The notes beneath the pieces are model-generated. The model made no database searches, was not told the DNA's origin, and saw nothing but the letters and a program-made list of their open reading frames with translations. The position numbers and the translations under genes are program-made. Below are positions 33,277 to 43,325 of a DNA stretch of 64,000 nucleotides, in pieces. Position 1 is the first letter of the stretch. Each line of letters opens with the position of its first letter. The DNA comes from Eutypa lata (lineage: Eukaryota; Ascomycota; Sordariomycetes; Xylariales; Diatrypaceae), in assembly GCA_022661535.1 (NCBI GenBank), contig JAKULF010000007.1, forward strand, positions 2,542,001 through 2,606,000. Reading direction: 5' to 3'.

Positions 33277-34535
33277 ATGCCTCAATCTGCCTCTCAAAAC
33301 GGGGCAAGGATCACTGAAACCGTTGATTTGTCCCCTTTTTTCACGGAGACTAGTCGCACTCTCCCGGATTCGGAACGACTCAAGGCCGGCAGGGCTCTTG
33401 TGGAGGCCCTTCACAGTTTCGGTTTCGTCAAGGTCGTTGGTCATGGCCTCAGTACACAGGAGATTGGCGAAGCCCTTGGCTGGACTAAGAAACTCTTCGA
33501 CCTCCCTTACGAGGATAAGATGAGAGCACCGCATCCACCGGGACCCATGCCCCATCGCGGCTATTCGGGCATCGGCAAGGAGAAAGTCTACTCCAAAGAC
33601 GACTTGGAGGCCAACAGTGCCGAAGGTGATGTTGGTAAAGTGTTGCGCAAGATATCGGACTTCAAGGTAGGAAGACCAGCCCCACCAACACAAAGCCCCC
33701 TTTTCTATCCCTAAGTATTGACCAAATAGCAGGAAAGCTATGAAATCGGTAGCGAAGACGACCCCGTCCAACAGAACATCTGGCTGCCAAATGATGTTCT
33801 TCCAAATTTCAGAAGCTATATGACGGGTCTCTACGAAAGGTTGTCGGGTGTGAGTAAGGTCCTGCTCGATGCTATTGGTGTTGGCCTAGGCCTGGAAGGC
33901 GACGAATACACCGCCCTAATGGACTTAATTTCGGATAGCCACTGTCAACTTCGTCTTCTACACTATCCCCCTGTCGAAAAGAAGAAGTTACAGAACGAAC
34001 TGTTGGCAAGACTACCGGCTCACACTGACTGGGGGTAAGCGCTCCCACGGATTCCGTAACACCACTATCTCGTATAAACTAACCCCTGGGCTTATAGAAC
34101 ATTCACGTTGCTGTTTCAAGACCATAATGGGGGACTAGAGCTCAAAGATTCCCAAACCAAAGAGTACCTGCATGCAGAACCAGAAGAAGGCGCTTTCGTC
34201 TTAAACGCTGGTGATATGCTCCAGCGCTTCACTAACGGTATGCAATCCATTCCCCGACCTCTCCCTACCAGGGCACGACTAACACATGGTACAATATAGG
34301 CTACATTATCTCTTCCTTGCATCGAGTGTCGGTCCCCAATCCGGGCACCGTATCTGATTCAGGCATCCCTGCTCGCTACTCAATACCTTTCTTTACATGT
34401 CCTGACTTTTCACATACGGTAGTGACGCTACCAAAATTTGTCACCGCAGAAAGTCCGGGCAAGTATGAGCCGGTTAGATTCGACCAGTACGGTTCGATTA
34501 TCAGCAAATATCAGTACCAGGGGGACGAGTCATAG
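33277..34535 (+). CDS. 2-oxoglutarate/Fe(II)-dependent dioxygenase, isopenicillin-N-synthase-like
   Basis: Four exons: 33277-33666, 33733-34034, 34098-34237 and 34300-34535, with introns of 62-66 bp, giving 355 aa. The N-terminal DIOX_N-type region holds ALHSFGFVKVVGHGLS and LFDLPYEDKM, then RGYSGIG. The iron ligands are present: H227 and D229 (PAHTDWGTFTLLFQD) and H285 (SSLHRV). R303 (ARYSIPFF) is the expected 2-oxoglutarate anchor. Each splice rebuilds a conserved motif, notably HTDW-GTFTLL and TN-GYIISSLHRV. Such soluble enzymes hydroxylate, desaturate or cyclise small molecules. The substrate cannot be told. The gene stands alone, with no biosynthetic core enzyme nearby. Confidence 0.92.
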
Positions 34536-36411
34536 CAAGAAATGGTTATGAGCAATAGCAATTGAGTTTTCTCGTCAAAATAGACGGTAGTTAATACACA
34601 TGTTTGGACTGGAGGGGTCTAATGCTCATGGCTATATCCACTAGGAGATCAACACGATATACTATCTCCCCTTCTAGCACACAACTATCTTGACATCAAC
34701 CCAGCCTTTCTTCACTGATCAATGTCTCTCCTAAGCTCTAAAAAGTCAAAGGAATCCTTCACATCCAGATCCTCAACCCCCCATTTCCTCGTATTTCATT
34801 TATGTTTCAACCAAGCGGACTAATAACTATTGATCCATGAGCTTTCCGTCTCAGAAATACAGCGGCCCGTTTCAGGGATGACTAACTATTTAGCTGGCCT
34901 ACCTCTAGTAGTCAGTTTCGAGTTTGGGTATTTGTGTTTCCACCGACGCGGTTGATGCGTTCCCGGGTCTACAGATACTAGACTGCTTGGCTTAACAAGT
35001 GACCGGACTACGTATGTCTGAGACTTACTATTAATTAGTATATCAATGTTGGAAGCATGCTATGGATTTGCAAAGGTAAACCTGTAGGACTTTTAGTTCC
35101 AGACACCCATACTCTCCGTTCGTGCCACATGGCTGCATACTTCCATGCTGAAAATAACTGGCCGCCCACTAGAACAGTAGAAGACGCACTGAGAGCGTGA
35201 AGTACAAGCCATACAGACTAGATTCCTATTTTGATAGATTTTTTTGAAGGTAGCTATCAGAGTGTTAAAGTCATGCTCAGGTCTGAGAGAAGGTTTTTTC
35301 ACGTATGATTTAGGTCAGAAATCTCTGCCCAAAAAGTCTTCGGGCGTCTGTCCTGTTCACAAGATATCCAGCCCCCTCAGGTAATCTCTACCTGCCATAG
35401 TTGGCAATTCCTACCCATTATATCCAGGAGGTACCCCTGTGCAAACCACTAACTAGATATTTACAAGCGATTTCAATTGATCCGCCATTTTATTGCTCTT
35501 ATATATTAATTCAAAGGATATTAATAATGCATTTATTCGTCGCCATGCCTTGCGGTAACATCTCGAGGGCAACGATACCTAGCTATTAGCGGCAAGCTCA
35601 ATCTATACAGCCACTATAGCTGAAGCTATCGTGAGCCCTAAGCTAATAGTGGATGCAGGAAGCGCTATACATTTTTACCAAACTTGTTACCATTACTTTG
35701 CTGCTACCATAGCCTTCGAAGCTATTCACACTTCGAGGTGGTTGCAACAGTTAGAGCTAGGTGGTGACGGTTAACTAGGTGATGGTGGCGGCTAACTACC
35801 TAGGTGGTGCACCTGAGTGGCAGGCGATTGCCAGCTGTATAAGTAGGACACAGCAGGGATAGCGAAAGGAACATTGCAGAAATAACAAAGCTCAAAAAAG
35901 AATTATCCGTAACAGATTGAAATTAGTCTAGGGGGAGGGAAAATCATGACTATCTAACGGGTTCGTCCTTCACTTTAGTTAACTCGTTTGAAGGCGCATT
36001 ATATGTGCTTCAAGTCATCCTGAAAGGCAGGTGACTTTTGCAGCGGATAATATGATTGGGTCAATTTGTATAACAAATTGTTGCAACTGATGCAGTTGGA
36101 ACTTACTACAATCTAGGACTTGTAAACATATCGGTCATTTGATCACGGCACAGCCCCTCTTCCTGCCTAAAGGATTTATTTCGAACTGCTCAAAGTCTTA
36201 ATACCTATAAACGTATATTGGGAAGGTACGTAAGATTGTGCTACTTCGATGATCCCTTTGACGTCTTCCCTTTTAATCTCGTGATGGCTTTCGTGGGGGT
36301 AAAATTCAATTAATAAATAACTTGAAACATAGATCAATCCCCGGAGGCTCAATTACATCCGTACAATTACCGTCTACAGTTTAACTACACCTCAGTATTT
36401 GTGTTAACGAG
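34536..36411. other. Intergenic spacer with short inverted repeats
   Basis: AT-rich and without a supportable gene. At 35581-35650, CTATTAGC and GCTAATAG face each other around an inner ATAGCT-GA-AGCTAT palindrome. Near 35750-35815, TAGGTGGTG/TAGGTGATG motifs recur three times. Confidence 0.5.
35581..35650. repeat. Nested imperfect inverted repeat
   Basis: Outer arms CTATTAGC (35583-35590) and GCTAATAG (35642-35649) enclose a perfect small palindrome at 35616-35629. It could form a hairpin or be a remnant of a small mobile element. Arms are short, so chance is possible. Confidence 0.35.
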
Positions 36412-37540
36412 ATGGGTGGCGCAGGGCTCAATCTGCTATCCATGAGGTGCGAAATGGGGTACATTCGGCAGTGCCCTAAAGATGCCCATCACTCTAAATT
36501 ATATTATGACTGGCTGAGGGAGACATCAAGAACGCCATCCGGAGACGAGACTCCCAGAAAACAACAGTGTGGTGAAATAGGGGTATCAGGGCTTGTGTCC
36601 GTAGATTCGCCACTCATGAGGCTTCCTACGGAACTTCACCTTCTCATCTACAAACACCTGAAATACAAAGAAGTAGCGGCACTTAGGGGTACGTGCCATT
36701 ATTTCCGTGAATTCGGTCAATTCCCAGCATGTGGATATGGACTGAAACCGCGAAAGCCGCCGTCTCTTCGTGAAGGGGCACTAAAGAGTAAGAGACGGGG
36801 CGAGCGTGTCGTCACTACGTACAACATCGCAATCCTCGGATACAAGGTTCATGATGTTGAAGAGTTGGTCAGTACCTCACCCTGTTCCGCCGACTCTCCA
36901 ATGTCTCGTAGCGATATCGTATCTTCTGCTAACTATTAAATCGCAGTTCAGATCAGCAAAGGTTTCAAAAGACGACCTACGGTCGATGAATATCAGAACT
37001 GACATGGCTCAATACGATATCTTCGGTGGTGGGTCTATGTTACAGGGACTTATTTCATATAGTGAATGTCCTCATTTTCTGATCGATGATCAGGTGGCGG
37101 CGGCGCACATGGGTTATGGGGCTACTTGTGCTCATACCTACACGGGTCCGACCTACAGATATACCTTCCACGCCGCCGATTGTGTCATTATCGCATATAG
37201 CCCTCTCAGCCGCCATTCATTCGAGCGTGCAATGGTCCACTGCCGCAAGGCCAGAGCAGAGACCGAGGCAACAGGCGTGCTGCTCGGCGTCGTGATGGCG
37301 GGCCAGGACGAAGGTCGTCGCACTGTCAAACGCCACGAGGCGCTCGAATTTGCCAGTTCAATCTTATTCCAATATCACGAAATAGACACCACGAACTCCG
37401 ACCTTCTGCCTCTTCAAAATGTAATTGCCGACCTTATTCGCCCACTTCAAGATGCAGAAGAGGAGTACGTCCGAGAAAGCGAAACGATCACTGACAGGCT
37501 ATCACGGCTCCTACCGACCTCTTCTCGCACCCGTCGTTGA
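36412..37540 (+). CDS. F-box protein fused to a degenerate Ras-like GTPase domain
   Basis: Two exons, 36412-36867 and 36947-37540, with a 79-bp intron, giving 349 aa. Residues 68-103 form an F-box (LMRLPTELHLLIYKHLKYKE, then VAALRGTCHYFREF). From about residue 133 a Ras-superfamily-like core follows: VVTTYNIAILGYKV (strand 1), AADCVIIAYSPLSRHSFERA (strand 4 and helix, like the Ras YSITSRxSF segment), TGVLLGVVMAGQDE where NKxD is expected, then RRTVKRHEALEFASS and EIDTTNS at the SAK position. The P-loop GxxxxGKS/T is missing, and the NKxD motif is altered, so nucleotide binding is doubtful. The family assignment is by pattern only. It may recruit a substrate to an SCF ligase through a pseudo-GTPase module. 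Confidence 0.65.
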
Positions 37541-38793
37541 TATTATATCAATACTCATATAGCGTCATTAGTATAAAAGTCCATCGGTTGTTTAAACTTA
37601 TAACCTCTCTTAGTACCAGTGATTGATGAGAATGTATAGATATAGTAAAGGAGAATGCCGAAATATCCGAACCTCAGGGCTGGATATCCGTCTCATTAGT
37701 TCTAATAGTGACGATAATGACTTGATAAGAGGACCCGAGTCCTGTAGAACAACCAACCTGAAGAAACAACTAACTTACTCTTGGAGTTGTTTTCTTTTCT
37801 TAGTGTGTCAATGGAATAGATGCATCCAACTTTCCTAGAAATTCAACTCAGAGGTCTGAGTATTAGGTAGCAGTCAAGAGGAAGCCCTTAGCTAGGTAGA
37901 CAAGTTACAATAGTCGAGCCCTTAGAGTAACATATCGTCGATATCTCCCTACTCAGGGCGTCATCTCATATGGGCCTGACAGGGACTAACCGAATTCAAA
38001 CGTCCATCTTCTGATAGACATTCTCACGGGTATCAACAAAGAGGAGTCCACTAATGTGGAACATGAGAAAGTATTACTAGGTATCTAGGTGGGAATAACT
38101 TTTCGTCTTAATATCCATGTGAATGAGGCATGTTCACTCAATACACAAGGTTTCGATTTCCGATCCTCCATCTTTCTTGTCCACATATCCTGCTTTCAAG
38201 CTGTTGTAAAAAGGTGGCTCAGTAAGAACTATACCCCCCTCACTGAAAAGAATCCAGTATCGTCAGATGACGCGGCTATCAGAATACAGGTGTGAGAAAA
38301 GAATAAGAGACAAATATATATGTTGTCGCTGGAATGTACAGAAGAGAGCGAACAAACAAACAAACAAGGGTTGGGGTTCAGAGCAAAGTAAGAACAAAAT
38401 AAACGGCGACTTGAAGAGCGGCGAGGTTATATCAGGGACCTTACATAACCTCATACCATCGTCACGCTATAAAAATCAAAGACTTCAAGAAGCGGGAACC
38501 ACACACACGAGGTAAACGTTATAATTTTATGCAAAAATGTCTATTCCGCAATCCAAACCATCAGTGTTTTCATGAGCATCGAGACGAAATCGTGGTATCT
38601 GAAAAAAACCCTTGCTCCTCATGTCTCTCCATAGAACGGTAATAACGTGTCATCATCAACTCCCAACATGAAATCTGTAGTAATTTTCCCCTGCCAGTAA
38701 ACTCCCCGCAAAAGGACCAACAATATTTATTTTTTGCCCAAGACAGCTACATAACTGGCAAACTACATATCCCTGCCCTGGCTACGTAGATAC
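37541..38793. other. Intergenic spacer between convergent genes
   Basis: No gene seen. A short AAAC tandem run lies at 38350-38368. The 3' ends of the F-box/GTPase-like gene and the prenyltransferase gene face each other here. Confidence 0.6.
38350..38368. repeat. Short (AAAC)n run
   Basis: About four to five copies of a 4-base unit in spacer sequence; a simple microsatellite. Confidence 0.7.
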
Positions 38794-39999
38794 CTACGCA
38801 AGGACCATCTTATCCAAGATCTTGTGGACGCCCTGGCTCTTGCCGCGGCCGGCGTCGATCTCGTCGGCGATCTTGCGGGCGCGGCCGATCAGGACCTCGA
38901 GGACGCGGCGCGTGTACTCGAAGCTGCCGGTGCCCTCCATGTACTTGACGGCGTAGCGCTTAACCTCGGCGTCGGTGGTCTTCTGCTTCAGGATATTGAG
39001 GAGCTGCAGGCTGTTGGGGTCCGACCGGATGCTGTGGATGATGGGGAACGAGAACTTGCCCTCAGTCAGGTCCTCGGCGAACCCCTTGTTCTCCGTGTAC
39101 TGGACGTCCGACAGGTTCTTGTAGTCGTCCTCGATCTGGAAGATGAGCCCCAGGACGTGCACCAGCGGCACGCAGTCGATGGCCGTTTTCGACTCGGCCT
39201 GCATGAGCCGGATGGCAAGGCGGAACAGCCCGCCGGTCTTGTTCCCAACCATCTCCAGGTAGTCCTCTTCTGTCGGGCAGGTTAATGTGTCTCTCCAGAA
39301 AAGGTCCATCCCCTGTCCTCGATGAAGGTTGAGTAACTCCTCAGTGTATACATCGGTGGCTTTGGGGTTCTTTAACTTCTGGAGCTCCTGGAGGGCACAG
39401 AAGTAGACGTAATTAGCCGAGTTGATGGTCTGTGCGGTTCCGAAAATACTATGTGTTACTGGTAGACCACGTCGCAGAACTGAATTATCTTCGACATCGT
39501 CTATGAGTAACGATGAAGTGTGAAGCATGCCAACCACCTTGGTTATGATATCCAAGCTCTCCTTGGGGACCTCTAGCCAAGCGTTAAAGGAAGCGACCAT
39601 TAGACTACGGAAGTCCTTGCCAGGGATAGAATATAGGTAATCATAAGGACCTTGAAGAACCTTCTCCTTTTGAGTAGTCCATTGCCTTTGTATTATAATA
39701 TTGTAGTCCTCGGTCGCAAAGCGCGCGGGATCAGGAGGTCCGTTGCCTTGCATGCCTGTCAAGGGGATAGCTGTAGCAGACGAAGTCTTCCGGTGTCTTG
39801 AAGAACTCTGACTAAGCCAGTTGGATTCAGGGAGAGGTCGTAAGGCGGACTTGGAGGGAGGATGGGGTACGGCATAGCCGGTCGAAGAGGTTCGAGGAGG
39901 AATGGCGTTCGGAGACTGGGGAGATAAAGGGGCGCTGGGAGCGAGATGATGGCCCTCGGTCCTTTCAGGCAACACCGCGGCAGCTGCTGCAGGATCCAT
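38794..39999 (-). CDS. ggs1: Geranylgeranyl diphosphate synthase
   Basis: Single exon, 401 aa. It condenses isopentenyl diphosphate with allylic diphosphates to make the C20 precursor used for protein prenylation, carotenoids and diterpenes. Residues 1-90 are a Pro/Ser-rich extension typical of fungal GGPP synthases. The catalytic core shows [15 protein letters not shown] (IPP-binding Lys), [15 protein letters not shown] with the first Asp-rich motif at 167-171 (DDVED), [21 protein letters not shown] and the second Asp-rich motif [10 protein letters not shown] (291-295). The IDDVEDNS context marks a GGPP rather than a farnesyl diphosphate synthase. It has no terpene cyclase or other cluster partner here, so it is probably the housekeeping copy. 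It is divergent from the cdc14 gene across 1.76 kb. The gene symbol is a functional name, not a mapped locus. Confidence 0.95.
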   Translation of the reverse strand: MDPAAAAAVLPERTEGHHLAPSAPLSPQSPNAIPPRTSSTGYAVPHPPSKSALRPLPESNWLSQSSSRHRKTSSATAIPLTGMQGNGPPDPARFATEDYNIIIQRQWTTQKEKVLQGPYDYLYSIPGKDFRSLMVASFNAWLEVPKESLDIITKVVGMLHTSSLLIDDVEDNSVLRRGLPVTHSIFGTAQTINSANYVYFCALQELQKLKNPKATDVYTEELLNLHRGQGMDLFWRDTLTCPTEEDYLEMVGNKTGGLFRLAIRLMQAESKTAIDCVPLVHVLGLIFQIEDDYKNLSDVQYTENKGFAEDLTEGKFSFPIIHSIRSDPNSLQLLNILKQKTTDAEVKRYAVKYMEGTGSFEYTRRVLEVLIGRARKIADEIDAGRGKSQGVHKILDKMVLA

Positions 40000-41758
40000 G
40001 ATAACAGTAAATCCCTTGCTTGCTTACGTGTTCTTGGGGAGGATAAAGTAACGTCCCGCGGTATAGGTATGCGGGTAGCCGTTAATCAGGTGGAAATTTA
40101 TATCTGGGATAACTCGATGTGCTCGGTGATAGAATGAGTCTTATGGCAGATTGGCGGGGTTTCGTCGAGTTCCTACATTAGATAGATACATATGTATGTG
40201 CCACATAAGGTAGGTTACTAGGGCTGGTGGAGCTTCCAACTGCCTCTTTTCAGTAAGGATGTAGCATGTAGTTATATGACATACATATACTACTTTAGTA
40301 GGCTGCGGGTGGGATGGGGATTGGTGGGAAAGGAGACAAGATCGACGATAGTCGGTTATGTTGTATTTCAGGATGTACGTACATATGTAAGCAGGGTTAG
40401 TACATCTGCATAGTTGGTGATGCCTGGATGCACTGCGGTGTGATTATCATGTAATATGGAGCATCGATCTTATATAATAGTAAGCTCAGGAATGTGGTTC
40501 AAGTAGCATACATAGCATAGCCTTGCCTGCGATGCGACACATTGATGTATAACTAGGGTTTGTTATAGCAAACGTAAGGGGGGAAGATTACGAAAAATGC
40601 ATGTGCTTTCCGAATAAGTACATGTTCGTTCATGGTATGGGTACGTACATAACTAGCAGAAAAGGTGGGGACTACCTACATAACTTAGAGGCTAGTTACT
40701 AACTACATGAACCTTACCTTACACTACCTAACAGGATAGAGGATAGGATGCCCGATTCCGAATAAGTTCAATAATGCATGTGCCCTGTGAAAGGGTCTGG
40801 TGAGATTTGATAGGCAATAATTCCCTACCAACGTAAGGTATGTGGTATGTAACTTCATACATATACGTACATACATATGAAGCCCCCTAGACTGTGGACA
40901 GTACTTAAGTAAGTACATAGATCCGATCAAGGTGCTATTACTATGTATATGTAACTAAGTAGGCTTGCTGGGAAATAAGGAAGGGAAATAAGGAAGGGAA
41001 TAATAGCAAGCCAGGCACTTTAGAGGATGATATCCAACGTCAGTTAATAGTTTTTATAGTCAGTCTAGTTGTAACACATAACTATCTGGGCAATCCCTTA
41101 CATCGTTCCGCTGCTTCGGTGAATAGGTTGCATGGGCTTGCATGGGATGATGATAGGTACCCCGCCTTGCCCGCCTCCCGCATCATTCACAAGCAAATCC
41201 TTCTGGGATCAATAAACGAATTGAGTTGAAAAGGCGGGCTTGGCGCTCCTTAACTGCATATACATAGTGATTTCTTGATGGTTCTTATCAGCTTATCATC
41301 TCTTAACTTATCGACTCCACCAAAGCTTTAATCTTTCCCCACATGCCCTAAGTAAACATGGGGTTATTGTGGGTGTGGTTGCCCTGTCAACCCGCCAGTT
41401 ACCAAATCGATAAACGATCGTGACTGCTTGCTTTCCCGTTAGACTGGCGCAGAGCCCAAAACCAGAGAGCAAGCGTATCATCGTCATCCTCATCGTCCTC
41501 TTCTTCTGCCTTTTCTCCCGGTTGGAGGTTAATATTTCCATCCATACGATACCCAACCATTTTCTTCTTCCCATGTATTAACAGTTTACCATATCGCCAA
41601 TACTCATTCAATTTGGCACTCCACATACATCCATCCCACCCTTCGTGGTTTAGTTAGTATTGGCGCTTCTTTTTATTAATTTTTTTGTTTGTTTCGGCAT
41701 TTGCCCCAGCCCCAGCTACATCTTAGCAACTTGTACAATAAGCAAACCCAACATCAAA
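40000..41758. other. Shared upstream region of the GGPP synthase and cdc14 genes
   Basis: Divergent promoter interval of 1.76 kb with many CATACATA/ACGTACATAC-type simple motifs (40170-40290, 40850-40880) and a 13-bp tandem repeat. No gene is supportable. A short frame at 41308-41626 (-) has a low-complexity acidic run and is likely chance. Confidence 0.55.
40970..41002. repeat. 13-bp direct tandem repeat
   Basis: GGGAAATAAGGAA occurs twice in tandem followed by a partial third copy. Purine-rich, within the divergent promoter interval. Confidence 0.75.
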
Positions 41759-42834
41759 ATGGAAAACCTACTATCTCTCGCCTTCGACAACCTATCGTCC
41801 TACGACGGTCCCAAAATCCGCAAGGGCCTCCGACAAGTCGAGGGACTGCTCGCCAACATCTGCCTGTCGCGAGAGCCGACGACAAGCAACAAAGAACGCA
41901 GACCTTCCATAGCCAAGAACCCAGATGGCGGCAACAACAACAACAACAACAACAACAGCGACGAGGAGCCGTCATCCCCGTTAGGTCCGAAGGCGCTCTC
42001 CGAACTCACGGACGACCCGGCCTTCCACGAGTTCTTCAAGCTGCAGGAGGGCTTCGAGTGGAACGTCAACCTGCGGCTCGTCAACACGCTCGATCGACTG
42101 GTGGCTAGGGGCAGCGACGGACAGAACGACCTGCTGATCCTGAGCGCGCTGGACCTGATCCAGGGGACTCTGCTCCTCCACCCGCCGAGCAAGACGCTGT
42201 TCTCCCGGGAGATGTACATGAATGTCAGTGAGGCGCATTTTTACCAACCAACCAACCAACCAACCAACCAACCACCAACGTCAAATTCCGAAACCCCCAT
42301 GAAGCTAATTGTGATCTTTCTTTCTTGTAGCTCCTCCTCGACCTCCTAGAACCCGATTTCTGCCCGGCGATACAGTCAGCGACGCTCCTGACGCTCGTGA
42401 CGGCGCTCATCGACACGCCCCAGAACACGCGCACGTTCGAGAACCTCGACGGACTCCTCACCGTGACGTCGCTCTTCCGGTCGCGGGGCACCAGCCGCGA
42501 CGTGAAGCTCAAGCTCGTCGAGTTCCTGTACTTCTACCTGATGCCGGAGGTCCCGTCGATCCCCCGCGCCGGCGCGCGCGACCCCGCCCTCCCCGCCATG
42601 CTGCAGCGCAGCCCTAGTAAGCTTGCGAAGGCGTTCGCGTTCGGCGGCGATGGAGGAGGAGGAGGAGGCAACGGCAAGAACGGGCGCCCGCGCTCGTCCG
42701 ACAGCAGCAGTGGCGATAGCGTGACGAGGAGCCAGGAGGAGAAGCAGGCCTTGCTTGGTCGCCATCTGAATAGTGTCGAAGAACTCGTCAAGGACTTGCG
42801 GCAAAGCACGCCGTTCGGTGGGGTGGTGTGCTAG
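41759..42834 (+). CDS. cdc14: Cdc14-type septation initiation network protein (fission-yeast Cdc14 family)
   Basis: Two exons, 41759-42223 and 42331-42834, with a 107-bp intron, giving 322 aa. It matches the family of S. pombe Cdc14, the partner of the Sid1 kinase at the spindle pole body in the septation initiation network. This is not the Cdc14 phosphatase of budding yeast. Family blocks are MENLLSLAFDNLSSYDGPKI, RKGLRQVEGLLANICLS, FHEFFKLQEGFEWNVNLRLV, LLILSALDLIQGTLLLHPPS, and in exon 2 LLDLLEPDFCPAIQSATLLT plus RDVKLKLVEFLYFYLMPE. An Asn run at about residues 60-67 is encoded by AAC repeats. The C-terminal third is Gly/Ser-rich, then QEEKQALLGRHLNSVEELV. The splice joins MN to LLLD in frame. 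Confidence 0.93.
42243..42275. repeat. (AACC)n microsatellite inside the cdc14 intron
   Basis: Eight consecutive copies of the four-base unit lie 19 bp after the splice donor. It lengthens this intron to 107 bp, above most introns in the window. Confidence 0.85.
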
Positions 42835-43325
42835 TTAGCGGAAACCTTTTTTGCTAGGCCGACCGCCTCTTTCCCCGGCTTGTATATTTCTGAACCACCT
42901 CTTATTTCTGCGGGAGTTAAGAGCGAACGGTTTCACGATTGATCCAAAATGATATCCTCATGGATTTACATGTTTTCATTTCTCGGCATGGAGTCAATAT
43001 TCAGCCTATGCTTCTTCATTATACATAATAGGGGTATCTGGTTTAGGTAGTTAGGCGTTGTCATTAGGGGCGGCGTTTTGTTCATATTAGAACAGAGGTG
43101 TTCTGTCATTCTGCGTCATGATGGGGGGAAGGGGACATTACTAGTATGAAGTCAGGGATCGTCAATACAACCAAAAATTATGTGAAAAAACGCCAGCAGG
43201 ACCAAATCCTCTAGTATTAAGATCCATCAATCCTTTACACTGCCGCCAATGCATTCCCTATATTCGGCCCTCTCATCCAATACTCCGGATGCTTAACTCA
43301 TTCGGTTCTTCCCATTCATAATAAC
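42835..43325. other. Intergenic spacer between convergent genes
   Basis: Contains the 3' ends of cdc14 and the Cys-rich surface protein gene. No gene seen. Confidence 0.65.

Noticed and set aside
33187..33771. Open frame of 194 codons on the - strand
   Set aside because: Antisense shadow of the first dioxygenase exons; no motif of its own.
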